Source of the DNA: Phyllobacterium sp. T1293
GTDB taxonomy: Bacteria > Pseudomonadota > Alphaproteobacteria > Rhizobiales > Rhizobiaceae
DNA: 64,000 bases
NCBI RefSeq assembly: GCF_020731415.2
Contig: NZ_CP088274.1
Coordinates: 333,620 to 397,619, forward strand
Direction of reading: 5' to 3'
The translations under genes were made by a program, and so were the position numbers. Below are positions 43,408-52,921 of this stretch, one piece after another. Numbering within the stretch: the first letter of the stretch is position 1; every line of letters begins with the position of its first letter. The notes under the pieces are model-generated. The model saw only the letters and a program-made list of their open reading frames with translations, did no database searches and had not been told where the DNA came from.

Positions 43408-44642
43408 TGGATTGTTCCTCCCTTGACTGTGGTTTCGTACCATTTGGCAAGCAATTGCCGTTCCTCGTCAGAAATCGCCGTAATATTGGCCGGTGGCATC
43501 GCATGGGAGCGTCCTGCCTGAAGATAAATTTCGCGGGCATGGGCCGCAATCTGGCTATCCGTCTCCAGCATCACGCCCTTTGGCGGTGCGATGAGGCCTT
43601 CCCAGCCCGGCTCCTTCGCGTGACACATGGAGCAACGCCCCAGCACTGTATCGCGGACCTTCGGAAACTCCGCCGAGGCGATGAAGGGCTGCTGCACTGC
43701 CGATACTTTTTCCACCGGATTGCCCGACAGGATTTTCGGCGCCGTCGACAGCCACATGATGATAATGAACAGGATTGCCGTGACCAGCCATGTCCATGTC
43801 GGATCGCCTTTGCGGGCATGGCGGGTGTTGAACCAATGACGGATCGTAACACCCATCAGGAACACCAGAGACGCGATGATCCAATTGTACTGGGTACCAA
43901 ACGCCAGCGGATAATGGTTCGACAACATCAGGAACAGCACGGGCAGCGTCAGATAGTTGTTGTGGGTCGACCGTTGCTTGGCCTGCTTGCCGAGTTTCGG
44001 ATCAGGCGTCTTGCCAGCAATCAGGTCCGCTACCACTTTCTTCTGATTGGGGATGATGATCATGAACACATTGGCCGACATGATCGTTGCGGTGAACGCA
44101 CCCAGATGCAGGAAAGCAGCGCGCCCGGTAAACAGCTGGGTATAGCCCCAGGCCATACCAACCAAGATGAAATAGAGAAGCACCATCAGCCGCGTATCAT
44201 TGCGTCCCAACGGGGACTTGCAAATTGTGTCGTAGACAACCCAGCCGCCAAAAATCGAGGCAAGCGAAATAGCAATCGCCACGGGACGCGACACATCAAG
44301 CACATGCGGGTCAATCAGATAGAGATCCGCACCGGCATAATAGACAATCCAGAGCATGGCAAAACCCGACAGCCACGTCGCATAGGATTCCCATTTGAAC
44401 CATGTGAGATGCTCAGGCATCTGTGCCGGCGCAACCAGATATTTCTGGATGTGATAGAAGCCACCGCCATGGACCTGCCATTCCTCGCCATGGGCGCCGA
44501 CGGGAAGATCAGGCCGTTGCCGCAACCCCAAATCAAGGGCGACAAAATAAAATGACGAGCCGATCCACGCGATGCCAGTGATAACGTGCAACCAGCGGAC
44601 GGCGAAATTCAGCCACTCCCAGGCTATGGCATATTCATACAT
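43404..44642 (-). CDS. puuD: Urate hydroxylase PuuD, membrane protein with C-terminal cytochrome c domain
   Basis: 412 residues. About eight membrane helices start at WLNFAVRWLHVITGIAWIG; histidines in the helices (WLHVITG, GGFYHIQKY) fit the family. The C-terminal ~90 residues are a cytochrome c with CSMCHAKEPGWEG and a candidate axial Met in SHAMPPAN. PuuD oxidises urate to 5-hydroxyisourate and passes electrons to the respiratory chain; it replaces soluble uricase in many alphaproteobacteria. AAGGGAGAG precedes ATG 44642; the upstream extension of the frame is not family-like. It lies upstream of guaD and divergent from a LysR gene. Confidence 0.94.
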   Translation of the reverse strand: MYEYAIAWEWLNFAVRWLHVITGIAWIGSSFYFVALDLGLRQRPDLPVGAHGEEWQVHGGGFYHIQKYLVAPAQMPEHLTWFKWESYATWLSGFAMLWIVYYAGADLYLIDPHVLDVSRPVAIAISLASIFGGWVVYDTICKSPLGRNDTRLMVLLYFILVGMAWGYTQLFTGRAAFLHLGAFTATIMSANVFMIIIPNQKKVVADLIAGKTPDPKLGKQAKQRSTHNNYLTLPVLFLMLSNHYPLAFGTQYNWIIASLVFLMGVTIRHWFNTRHARKGDPTWTWLVTAILFIIIMWLSTAPKILSGNPVEKVSAVQQPFIASAEFPKVRDTVLGRCSMCHAKEPGWEGLIAPPKGVMLETDSQIAAHAREIYLQAGRSHAMPPANITAISDEERQLLAKWYETTVKGGTIQ

Positions 44643-44776
44643 GCGGCTCTCCCTTTTATGTAAAAGAGTATGTGCCAAAGCTTCAGCCGCAGGAAAACGC
44701 CATAAATCGCCCATCTCTTTCAAAAAAAACTATAAAATGCTAGACCAATGAACAGTGTAAGACAGTGGTGGGAACC

Positions 44777-45691
44777 ATGTCATATTTCGATAATCTTCGT
44801 GTTTTCGTTCGCGTCGTCGAACTGGGGAACCTTTCTGCCGCCGGCCGGGACCAGCGGGCGTCTCCGGCTGTCGCCAGCAATCGCATCAAGGAACTCGAGC
44901 GCTATCTCGGCGTCCGGCTGTTCAATCGCACAACCCGGAAGCTGACCCCAACGGAACATGGCCGCGTCTTCTACGAGGGGGCGGTCAAGATCATTGAGGC
45001 GATCAATGAAGCCGAAGCTGCCATTGCCGACCTCTCGCAAAAGCCGAAAGGAGCAATCCGCATCACAGCGCCCCTCGGGATAGGACGACGGCTGATTGCC
45101 TCCGGTGTCCCGGAATTTCATGACAAATATCCTGATATCGAAGTGCGATTGCGGCTGTCGGATCACAATATCGATATTATGAGCGAGGGCGTGGATGTGG
45201 CCTTCAAGCTTGGCATTCTTGAAGACTCCAATCTGCGTATGCGCGGTATCATGAATTGCGAGCGGGTGATCTGTGCGTCGCCTGATTATCTGGCAAAGCG
45301 CGGTGTCCCGGAAACACCGGATGAGCTCATATCGGCTCATCATGATTGCCTGCTTTTGCGCTATCCCGGCTCCAAGGAATATTACTGGACGCTGCAAACG
45401 CCTGATGGTCCACGCAAGCTTGAGGTCAGCGGCCCGTATGATTCCGATGACGGCGATGTACTGACCCGTTGGGCGCTTGATGGCAGGGGGATTATCAACA
45501 AGCCGCTGTTCGAGGTTAAAAGCCATGTGAATGACGGGACGTTAGTGCCAATTCTACAAAACACGCCGCCCGTCAGTATCCAGCTTGCGGCGATCTATCC
45601 GCACAAGCGGTTTCAGGACCCAAAGGTTCGCCTGATGATCGATTTCATGACCGAACGCTGCCAGCGCCTGATCAGCGCCATGCTTGAGTAA
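44777..45691 (+). CDS. LysR-family transcriptional regulator
   Basis: 304 residues. N-terminal HTH (FDNLRVFVRVVELGNLSAAGRD, SPAVASNRIKELERYLGVRLFNRTTR) and a periplasmic-binding-protein-like effector domain (GAIRITAPLGIGRRLIASGV, LRLSDHNIDIMSEGVDVAFKLG). ATG 44777 has GGTGGGA upstream; GTG 44765 is in frame. It is divergent from the puuD-guaD operon and convergent with xdhC, so it probably regulates purine catabolism; the inducer (urate, xanthine or allantoin) is not visible. Confidence 0.9.
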   Translation: MSYFDNLRVFVRVVELGNLSAAGRDQRASPAVASNRIKELERYLGVRLFNRTTRKLTPTEHGRVFYEGAVKIIEAINEAEAAIADLSQKPKGAIRITAPLGIGRRLIASGVPEFHDKYPDIEVRLRLSDHNIDIMSEGVDVAFKLGILEDSNLRMRGIMNCERVICASPDYLAKRGVPETPDELISAHHDCLLLRYPGSKEYYWTLQTPDGPRKLEVSGPYDSDDGDVLTRWALDGRGIINKPLFEVKSHVNDGTLVPILQNTPPVSIQLAAIYPHKRFQDPKVRLMIDFMTERCQRLISAMLE

Positions 45692-45699
45692 ATGATAGA

Positions 45700-46560
45700 T
45701 CAGGCGTGAAGCTGTAGTTTTTGCTTTGAAAAGTTGTCCTGGCCAAACTGGTGGTTGAGCGCTGAGGTCATGATCTCAGCAGCAGCAAGCGTAGCGATGA
45801 CAGACGGACGTTTATCCTTGACCGCAGTTCCCCCCACGGGACAGACGAGCCTATCAAAGATTTCCGGGCGGCCAATCTCGCGCTCAAGCCAATTGCGGAA
45901 TGTAGCCTTTTTGGTCTTCGAGCCGATCATGCCGACATAGGCGGCATCACCCCGCGCCAGTGCTTCGGCGGTGATCAGAAAATCAAGCGCGTGGTCATGG
46001 GTGAGGACAACAAAGGAACTGCCTGCCGGGGCATCGCGCACAACCATCTCGGGCATGGCCGTCAGACAGGTCTCGATGCCCGGAACCCGCGTGGCGGAAA
46101 GCTCGATCTCGCGCGTGTCCACAAGAACAATGCGCAGCGGTGCCAGCGATAAGGCCATGGCCAAAGCGTCACCGACATGACCGGCGCCGAAGACATAGAC
46201 ATGCGGACGTTGTGCGATCTCAACATCGACCTTCTCAACAAGTGTCGCCCGCAATTGCCGGTCCAGCCGCTTGAAGCCAAGGGCAACCCGCCCGCCGCAG
46301 CACTGCCCGATCTCAGGCCCAAGCGGGATGGAAATATCGTCACCATCTGCCTCGCCCTGATTGAGCAGTTTGCGGGCGTGGTCAATGGCCATGAATTCGA
46401 GCTGTCCGCCGCCGATCGTGCCGAAAATACAGTCGACCGCAACCAGCATCCACGCGCCCGCCTCGCGCGGTGTTGAGCCATTGGCAGCTTTTATCTCGAC
46501 CAGCACCACATGTTTGCGCCGATTGAGAAAGTCCCTGATATCATCGCGGTTCGACGGCAT
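45700..46560 (-). CDS. xdhC: Xanthine dehydrogenase accessory protein XdhC
   Basis: 286 residues. XdhC_CoxI domain at the start (RRKHVVLVEIKAANGSTPRE, FGTIGGGQLEFMAI, IGQCCGGRVALGF) and a Rossmann domain (HVYVFGAGHVGDALAMALS, VVLTHDHALDF, YVGMIGSKTKKATFRNWL). It binds and sulfurates molybdenum cofactor and inserts it into the XdhB subunit. Start ATG 46560 lies 8 bases after the xdhB stop with GGAAGTGATGG upstream; a GTG at 46590 would overlap xdhB. Third gene of xdhABC. Confidence 0.94.
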   Translation of the reverse strand: MPSNRDDIRDFLNRRKHVVLVEIKAANGSTPREAGAWMLVAVDCIFGTIGGGQLEFMAIDHARKLLNQGEADGDDISIPLGPEIGQCCGGRVALGFKRLDRQLRATLVEKVDVEIAQRPHVYVFGAGHVGDALAMALSLAPLRIVLVDTREIELSATRVPGIETCLTAMPEMVVRDAPAGSSFVVLTHDHALDFLITAEALARGDAAYVGMIGSKTKKATFRNWLEREIGRPEIFDRLVCPVGGTAVKDKRPSVIATLAAAEIMTSALNHQFGQDNFSKQKLQLHA

Positions 46561-46567
46561 GAGACCA

Positions 46568-48904
46568 TCACTTCCCGCTTCGCGCGGCACGCAACCGCTC
46601 GACAGCCATCAGCACACGCTCTGGCGTTGCCGGTGCATCCAGTCTCGGCGCAATGTGGTAATCTGCAACACTGGCAACGGCCATGGAGATCGCCTCCAGA
46701 ACGGAAATCGCCAGCATGAATGGCGGCTCACCAACCGCCTTGGAGCGGCGGATTGTCTCCTCTCGATTGACCGACCAGCTTGCCAGGTTCACATTGAATT
46801 GACGTGGACGATCCGAAGCCAGCGGGATTTTATAGGTGGATGGTGCATGGGTGCGCAGGCGTCCCTTGGCATCCCACCAGAGTTCCTCTGTGGTGAGCCA
46901 GCCCATACCCTGAACGAAAGCGCCTTCGACCTGACCGAGATCAAGCGATGGGTTAAGCGACTTGCCGACATCATGCAGGATGTCAGTTCGATCAACCTGA
47001 TATTCGCCGGTCAGCGTATCGATGCTGACCTCAGACACTGAGGCACCATAGGCAAAATAGTAAAATGGTCGCCCCCGGCCCTCCGAGCGGTTCCAGTGGA
47101 TTTTGGGTGTCTTGTAGAAGCCCGCTGCCGAAAGCTGCACGCGTGCGCCATAGGCAGCCTTGATAAAGTCGGGGAATGGAACCAGCAGGTCGCCAACCCG
47201 GACCGTATTGGGCTCAAAGAACACTTCGTCCTTGGCAACGCCGTAGTGCTCAACGGCAAAATCCACCAACCGCGCCTTGATCTGCTGTGCGGCATTGGCT
47301 GCCGCCATTCCGTTGAGATCGGAACCCGATGATGCTGCAGTCGCCGAAGTGTTGGGTACTTTCGCGGTTGTTGTAGCTGTGACCTTTATGCGGTCAAGAT
47401 CGACTTGAAATTCATCGGCAATCACCTGCGCCACCTTGGTGTAGAGCCCCTGCCCCATTTCAGTGCCACCATGGTTCAGATGTATCGATCCATCGGTATA
47501 GACATGGACCAGCGCCCCGGCCTGATTATATTCGGTCTTGGTGAAGGAGATGCCGAATTTGACCGGTGTTAGTGCGATCCCGCGCTTGATAATCCGGCTT
47601 TTCCGATTGAACGCAAGAACGGCTTCCCTCCGCGCCGCATAATCAGACGAGGCCTCAAGCTCCGCCACAATCTGCGGAATGATATTGTCTTCAACGGTCT
47701 GATGGTAGGGCGTGAGGTTCCGACCTTCATCGCCATAGAAATTGGCTTTGCGAATTTCCAACGGATCTTTGCCCAACGCGTAGGCGATGTCCTCGATCAT
47801 CCGCTCACCACCGACCATTCCTTGCGGCCCGCCAAAACCACGGAATGCCGTGTTGGATACCGTATTGGTTTTCAGCGGACGCGAGCGTAGTCGGACATTG
47901 GGATAGAAATAGCAATTGTCGGCATGGAACAGCGCCCGGTCTGTTACCGGACCGGAGAGATCGGCGGAAAAACCGCAGCGGGCGGAAAAAGTTGCGTCTA
48001 CCGCTTCAATCCTGCCTTCATCGTCAAAACCAAGATCATAGGCCACATGAAAATCGTGCCGTTTGCCTGTGGCGACCATATCGTCGTCACGGTCCGGTCT
48101 AATCTTCACCGCCCGCCGGTACTTTTTGGCAGCAACCGCTGCAACGGCTGCAAAGAGATTGGCCTGGGTTTCCTTGCCACCAAAACCGCCGCCCATGCGC
48201 CGCACATTCACCGTCACCGCATTGGAGGGGACGCCCAGCACATGGCCAACCATATGTTGGGTTTCGCTTGGATGCTGGGTTGAAGAGAAAACCGTTATCT
48301 CATCGTCTTCACCCGGTATGGCAAAGGCAATGTGTCCTTCGAGATAGAAGTGATCCTGACCGCCAATGCGCATTTCACCACTCAGGCGGTTCTTCGCCTG
48401 CGCAAGCCCGGTTGCAATATCACCGCGCTCAAGTTTAAGCGGATCAACAACCAGCGGATACCCCGCCTTTTCGGCCTCAAGCACATCAATAGCGTGACCA
48501 AGGTCACGATATTCCACCTTGACCTTCGAAGCGGCATAACGCGCCGCCTGCCGTGTCTCGGCAATCACGGCAAACAATGGCTGGCCGTGAAATTCCACCT
48601 TTCCCACCGCAAACACCGGATCGTCATGCTTGCCAGCCGGGCTTACATCATTATGGCCGGGAATGTCATCGACCGTCAGAACACCGATAACCCCCGCGCA
48701 TGCACTGACCGCTTCGAAATCAATCGAGACGATTTCCGCGTGGGCGCGTTGCGACAGGCCAAGATAGGCATGCAACGTATCGGTGGGTTCCGGCATATCG
48801 TCGATATATTCGGCGGAACCGGAAACATGCTTGTGTCCGGATTCATGCGGCTGATGCTCATGGACACCGCCTTTAATCCGCGCAATCGGCTGGATTGAGT
48901 TCAT
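46568..48904 (-). CDS. xdhB: Xanthine dehydrogenase molybdenum-binding subunit
   Basis: 778 residues. Molybdopterin subunit of a two-subunit bacterial xanthine dehydrogenase that oxidises hypoxanthine and xanthine to urate with NAD. Visible: HVSGSAEYIDDMPEP at the start, GGFGGKETQA, RPLKTNTVSNTAFRGFGGPQG (20-residue core around the substrate Arg), GGTEMGQGLYTKVAQV, and the catalytic Glu region in KAVGEPPFMLA near the C-terminus. AGGAGGG precedes the ATG, 9 bases after xdhA. Confidence 0.96.
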   Translation of the reverse strand: MNSIQPIARIKGGVHEHQPHESGHKHVSGSAEYIDDMPEPTDTLHAYLGLSQRAHAEIVSIDFEAVSACAGVIGVLTVDDIPGHNDVSPAGKHDDPVFAVGKVEFHGQPLFAVIAETRQAARYAASKVKVEYRDLGHAIDVLEAEKAGYPLVVDPLKLERGDIATGLAQAKNRLSGEMRIGGQDHFYLEGHIAFAIPGEDDEITVFSSTQHPSETQHMVGHVLGVPSNAVTVNVRRMGGGFGGKETQANLFAAVAAVAAKKYRRAVKIRPDRDDDMVATGKRHDFHVAYDLGFDDEGRIEAVDATFSARCGFSADLSGPVTDRALFHADNCYFYPNVRLRSRPLKTNTVSNTAFRGFGGPQGMVGGERMIEDIAYALGKDPLEIRKANFYGDEGRNLTPYHQTVEDNIIPQIVAELEASSDYAARREAVLAFNRKSRIIKRGIALTPVKFGISFTKTEYNQAGALVHVYTDGSIHLNHGGTEMGQGLYTKVAQVIADEFQVDLDRIKVTATTTAKVPNTSATAASSGSDLNGMAAANAAQQIKARLVDFAVEHYGVAKDEVFFEPNTVRVGDLLVPFPDFIKAAYGARVQLSAAGFYKTPKIHWNRSEGRGRPFYYFAYGASVSEVSIDTLTGEYQVDRTDILHDVGKSLNPSLDLGQVEGAFVQGMGWLTTEELWWDAKGRLRTHAPSTYKIPLASDRPRQFNVNLASWSVNREETIRRSKAVGEPPFMLAISVLEAISMAVASVADYHIAPRLDAPATPERVLMAVERLRAARSGK

Positions 48905-48913
48905 GATACCCTC

Positions 48914-50395
48914 CTAGCCGACAGCCGCTGTGTAGCGGTTCAGCCTGATATTCTCTTCGCCAGTGGTTTCCAGATAGAAGCGGCGCAAGAGGTTTCTTGC
49001 GGTTAGCAGCCGGTAATCCGCCGAAGCGCGCCAATCGGTCAACGGCGTAAAATCCATGGCAAATGCCGCCATGGCCTGTTCAATTGTCTCGTCGTGCCAT
49101 GGGGAACCAATCAGCGCCTGCTCAACCGCAGCGGCACGTTTTGGTGTGCCCGCCATGCCGCCAAAGGCAATCACAGCTGCCTCGACTGTGCCGTGTGAAT
49201 CCAGAGTAACTTTGAAAGCACCGCAAACCGATGAAATATCTTCATCCAGCCGCTTCGATATTTTGTAAACGGCGAATAGTTCCCCCTGTTTGAGGTACGG
49301 AATATGGATTGCTTCGACGAACTCTCCCGGTAAACGGTCCTGCTTGCCGTATTCGATAAAGAACTTTTCGATCAACACGGAACGGCGGTTCTGCCCCTTG
49401 CGCAGAAGGAGGCTTGCGCCAAGCCCGATCAGCGCGGGCGGTGTATCACCGATGGGTGATCCATTGGCAACATTGCCGCCAATGGTTCCCATATTGCGCA
49501 CCTGTTCGCCGCCGATGCGATTCCACAATTCGGTCAGATCGGGGAAGATCCTGGTGATCACAGGATAGGCATCGGTATAGCTGACGCCTGCTCCCAGCTT
49601 CAGACCTTCGTCATCCATTGAGATGAGGCGCAATTCGTCCAGATGAGAGGTGAAGACAACGGGTCCGATCTCCCGCATGAACTTGGTCACCCAAAGCCCG
49701 ACATCGGTGGAACCGGCAACAATGGTGGCGCCGGGGTTGGCTTCCATAAAGGTGGCGAAGTCATCGACATTGGCGGGAAGAATGAGCCGCTCTTTGCCGA
49801 CACCCACCTCAACGCGCTTGCCGTCCTTCAACGTTTGAAGCTGTTCAATGACGCGCGCGCGCTCAGCAACCAGAGGATCATTGTTCGCATTCCCGCGTGC
49901 CGATACACTCTCGGCTGCCCGGATGATTGCGGCATAGCCGGTGCAGCGGCAGAGATTGCCCTGCAGTGCTTTTTCAATGTCTCGCACAGCCGGATTGGGA
50001 TTATGCATCCACAGACCATAGAGCGACATGACAAAACCCGGCGTGCAAAAACCGCATTGCGAGGCATGCGTATCAACCATGGCCTTCTGCACCGGGTGCA
50101 AGGTGCCATCAGTTCCGGCAAGCGCCTCAACGGTGACGATGTGGCAGGCATCGAGCGATCCGACAAAACGGATACAGGCATTGACGGATTCATAGGTAAG
50201 CTGACCGTCGGTCAAGCGCCCCACCAGAACCGTACAGGCGCCGCAATCGCCCTCGGCACATCCTTCTTTCGTGCCACGCAGCCGACGCTCAATCCGCAGG
50301 AAATCAAGCAGCGTTTGGGTCGCAGGCAAGTCGCTGAGTTCAACCAGCTTATCATTGAGCAGAAAACGGACGCTATTACGGGTCTCGACTTGCAT
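48914..50395 (-). CDS. xdhA: Xanthine dehydrogenase iron-sulfur/FAD subunit
   Basis: 493 residues. Plant-type [2Fe-2S] cluster: GCAEGDCGACTVLVG (Cys46, 51, 54) with Cys74; second [2Fe-2S]: SQCGFCTPGF and GNLCRCTGYAAI. A FAD domain follows (PGATIVAGSTDVGLWVTK, MGTIGGNVANGSPIGDTPP) and the CO-dehydrogenase flavoprotein C-terminal domain. It passes electrons from the Mo subunit to NAD. First gene of xdhABC; it ends 9 bases before xdhB. The uraH stop lies 7 bases upstream of its start, so uraH-xdhABC form one operon. Confidence 0.96.
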   Translation of the reverse strand: MQVETRNSVRFLLNDKLVELSDLPATQTLLDFLRIERRLRGTKEGCAEGDCGACTVLVGRLTDGQLTYESVNACIRFVGSLDACHIVTVEALAGTDGTLHPVQKAMVDTHASQCGFCTPGFVMSLYGLWMHNPNPAVRDIEKALQGNLCRCTGYAAIIRAAESVSARGNANNDPLVAERARVIEQLQTLKDGKRVEVGVGKERLILPANVDDFATFMEANPGATIVAGSTDVGLWVTKFMREIGPVVFTSHLDELRLISMDDEGLKLGAGVSYTDAYPVITRIFPDLTELWNRIGGEQVRNMGTIGGNVANGSPIGDTPPALIGLGASLLLRKGQNRRSVLIEKFFIEYGKQDRLPGEFVEAIHIPYLKQGELFAVYKISKRLDEDISSVCGAFKVTLDSHGTVEAAVIAFGGMAGTPKRAAAVEQALIGSPWHDETIEQAMAAFAMDFTPLTDWRASADYRLLTARNLLRRFYLETTGEENIRLNRYTAAVG

Positions 50396-50401
50396 GATTG
50401 A

Positions 50402-50773
50402 TCAGCTCCCGCGATAGGTTGAGTAGCCATAGGGCGCAACGAGCAAAGGCACATGGTAGTGAGCGTCCTCGTCCCCGATGCCAAAGCGGATCGGCACCAC
50501 ATCGAGAAACGGCACCCGATCTCCAGATTGCTGTTGCCCGAGATAGGCGCCGACATGGAAACGCAACTCGTAGGTACCGGAACGCATCTCCGCTCCAGCC
50601 AGAAGCGGCGCATCACAGCGTCCATCCTGGTTGGTACGCGTGCTGAGCAGCGTCGAAAACCGGTCACTTTCAAGACGAAGAAGATCGATTTGCAGATTGG
50701 CAGCAGGCTTTCCGCTTGCAGTATCAAGCACATGCGTCGTCAGACGGCCTGATGTTTCGTTCTGAAGACTCAT
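50402..50773 (-). CDS. uraH: 5-Hydroxyisourate hydrolase (transthyretin-like)
   Basis: 123 residues. Family signatures at both ends: [14 protein letters not shown] (catalytic His14) and the terminal YRGS, with a middle [16 protein letters not shown]. It hydrolyses 5-hydroxyisourate, the product of PuuD, to OHCU. GGGAGGAGGAACGCTC precedes ATG 50773. No signal peptide, so cytoplasmic. First gene of the operon with xdhABC and divergent from the puuE-uraD fusion. Confidence 0.95.
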   Translation of the reverse strand: MSLQNETSGRLTTHVLDTASGKPAANLQIDLLRLESDRFSTLLSTRTNQDGRCDAPLLAGAEMRSGTYELRFHVGAYLGQQQSGDRVPFLDVVPIRFGIGDEDAHYHVPLLVAPYGYSTYRGS

Positions 50774-50953
50774 GAGCGTTCCTCCTCCCAAGGCGGACTT
50801 TCCACTTTTGCATCGCTTAGTTTGCCCGGCCCGGACACTGCGGAGTAGGCGGCGCTTGATAACAGGACTTTCAAAATTTTCTGGGGGAATGGATTGCCGC
50901 TTATTTGATTATTCAGGGGATCGGACCAGCATAGTGGAGGACAGGTGGCTGCC

Positions 50954-52372
50954 ATGAGATATCCCCGGGACTTGCATGGATATGGAGAAACCCCGCCGCA
51001 GGCCAATTGGCCTGATGGTGCCAAAATCGCGGTCCAGTTTGTTCTCAATTATGAGGAAGGCGGCGAGAATTGTGTGCTGCACGGTGATGCCGCTTCCGAA
51101 GCCTTCCTCTCGGAGATCGTCGGAGCACAGGCCTGGGAAGGCCAGCGTCACTGGAACATGGAGTCCATTTACGAATATGGTGCCCGTGCCGGTTTCTGGC
51201 GCCTGCATCGCCTGTTTACCGGCAAGAATGTCCCCCTGACAGTCTATGGTGTGGCCACGGCCTTGCAGCGCTCGCCAGCACAGGTCCGAGCTATGCTGGA
51301 TGCCAACTGGGAGATCGCATCGCACGGGCTCAAATGGATCGAATACAAGGACTACACAAAAGACGCCGAGCGTGAGCATATGCGCGAGGCCATCCGTATA
51401 CATACGGCCATCACGGGCGAACGCCCAAGAGGCTGGTATACTGGCCGCTGCTCCGTCAACACCGTGGACCTTGCCACCGAAGAAGGCGGCTTTGATTATG
51501 TTTCCGATTCATACGCCGACGATCTGCCCTATTGGCACGAAACGAACGATCGGCCCCAGCTGATCATCCCCTATACGCTTGACGCCAATGATATGCGCTT
51601 TGCCACGCCGCAGGGCTTCAATTCCGGCGAGCAATTCTTCGCCTACCTCAAAGACAGTTTCGACACGCTTTATGCCGAAGGCGAAGCGGGATTTCCAAAA
51701 ATGATGAGCATCGGCCTGCATTGCCGTCTTGCCGGCAGACCGGGACGAACAGCCGCCATTGCCCGCTTTATCGATTATGTGCAGAGCCATAGCCACATCT
51801 GGCTGGCCCGCCGTATCGACATTGCCCGGCACTGGGCAACAACCCATCCCTGTCGGACATCTCACCCCCACCCGTCGGCCCTGACGGAAGCGGCATTTGT
51901 CGAGCGCTTCGGCGGCGTATTCGAACATTCGCAGTGGATCGCTCAACGTGCCTTTGCCTCCGAACTTTCCCATGGCCACGACAATGCTCCGGGGCTTCAC
52001 GGCGCACTGACCAGCGTGTTCCGTAGCGCTACACAGGAGGAACGCCTTGCGGTTCTCAAGGCGCACCCGGATCTGGCCGGAAAACTGGCGCAGGCAAAAA
52101 GACTTACCGAAAGCTCCACACAGGAACAGGCATCCGCCGGTCTCGATGCACTGACCGACGCGGAACGCGCGCAGTTCGAAGCATTGAATGGGCTCTATGT
52201 CGAGACCTTTGGCTTCCCCTTCATTATCGCCGTCAAGGATCACAGCAAGGATGCCATTCTTGCTGCCTTCCGGACGCGGATCAAGAACGACCAACAGACC
52301 GAATTCAACACAGCCTGCCAACAGGTGGAGAGGATCGCCCTGCTTCGTCTGCAAGCTTTGCTGCCAAATTGA
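50954..52372 (+). CDS. puuE: PuuE allantoinase fused to OHCU decarboxylase (UraD)
   Basis: About 472 residues in two parts. Residues 1-~305: cofactor-independent allantoinase of the polysaccharide-deacetylase type (MRYPRDLHGYGETPPQANWP, NYEEGGENCVLHGD, EIASHGLKWIEY, GRCSVNTVDL). Residues ~312-472: OHCU decarboxylase (LTEAAFVERFGGVFEHSQW, LAVLKAHPDLAGKLA, LNGLYVETFGFPFIIAVKDHSK). The second domain makes S-allantoin from OHCU, the first opens allantoin to allantoate, so the fusion channels consecutive steps although the domain order is reversed. Start: ATG 50954 fits the family; GTG 50945 has GGAGG 4 bases before it and is a close alternative. Confidence 0.95.
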   Translation: MRYPRDLHGYGETPPQANWPDGAKIAVQFVLNYEEGGENCVLHGDAASEAFLSEIVGAQAWEGQRHWNMESIYEYGARAGFWRLHRLFTGKNVPLTVYGVATALQRSPAQVRAMLDANWEIASHGLKWIEYKDYTKDAEREHMREAIRIHTAITGERPRGWYTGRCSVNTVDLATEEGGFDYVSDSYADDLPYWHETNDRPQLIIPYTLDANDMRFATPQGFNSGEQFFAYLKDSFDTLYAEGEAGFPKMMSIGLHCRLAGRPGRTAAIARFIDYVQSHSHIWLARRIDIARHWATTHPCRTSHPHPSALTEAAFVERFGGVFEHSQWIAQRAFASELSHGHDNAPGLHGALTSVFRSATQEERLAVLKAHPDLAGKLAQAKRLTESSTQEQASAGLDALTDAERAQFEALNGLYVETFGFPFIIAVKDHSKDAILAAFRTRIKNDQQTEFNTACQQVERIALLRLQALLPN

Positions 52373-52381
52373 GGAGTGAAC

Positions 52382-52879
52382 ATGTCACAATCCCTGCGCG
52401 AGATTTTGGTTCAACCCCTGTCCCGCGAGGATTTCGCGCCATTCGGGGACGTGATTGAGGTCGATGGATCATCGAGTTTTCCCATCAACCACGGCATGTG
52501 CGACCGCTATCATGATCTGGCGAAGGTCGAAACATCGGGCGAAAATGCCCGCGTCATGATCAGCCTGCTGCGCGGCAAACCTTATGAATTGCCGCTGAAG
52601 CTCGCCATGGTAGAACGGCACCCTCTTGGCAGTCAGGCCTTCATGCCCCGGTCTGCAAATCCATTTCTGGTTGTTGTAGCCCCCAACGAGGCGGCAGGCG
52701 CTGGAAACCCCATCGCCTTTGTAACTCAGCCGGGACAGGGCGTGAATATCCATCGCAATATATGGCACGGAATCCTGACGCCGCTTGGCGGCATCTCTGA
52801 TTTTATCGTGGTGGATCGCGGTGGTGACGGCATCAATCTGCAGGAATATTTCTACAGCGAGCCATTCATTATCCGCTGA
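52382..52879 (+). CDS. allA: Ureidoglycolate lyase
   Basis: 165 residues, cupin fold. Motifs: PLSREDFAPFGDVIE at the start, INHGMCDRYHDLA, SLLRGKPYELPLKLAMVERH, GQGVNIHRNIWHGILTPLG and the end FYSEPFIIR. It cleaves ureidoglycolate to glyoxylate and urea, the last step of purine ring breakdown here. GAGGAG sits 5 bases before ATG 52382; the upstream puuE-uraD stop overlaps that ribosome site, so translation is coupled. Confidence 0.93.
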   Translation: MSQSLREILVQPLSREDFAPFGDVIEVDGSSSFPINHGMCDRYHDLAKVETSGENARVMISLLRGKPYELPLKLAMVERHPLGSQAFMPRSANPFLVVVAPNEAAGAGNPIAFVTQPGQGVNIHRNIWHGILTPLGGISDFIVVDRGGDGINLQEYFYSEPFIIR

Positions 52880-52921
52880 CGATTGACGGCTGACGCTTCA
52901 AAGCAAGCGTCAGCCAGATCA

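Noticed and set aside
43407..44555. A 382-codon plus-strand open frame opposite puuD
   Set aside because: The opposite strand encodes a complete PuuD with membrane helices and a heme motif; the plus-strand product is His/Arg-rich without domains and has no ribosome site.
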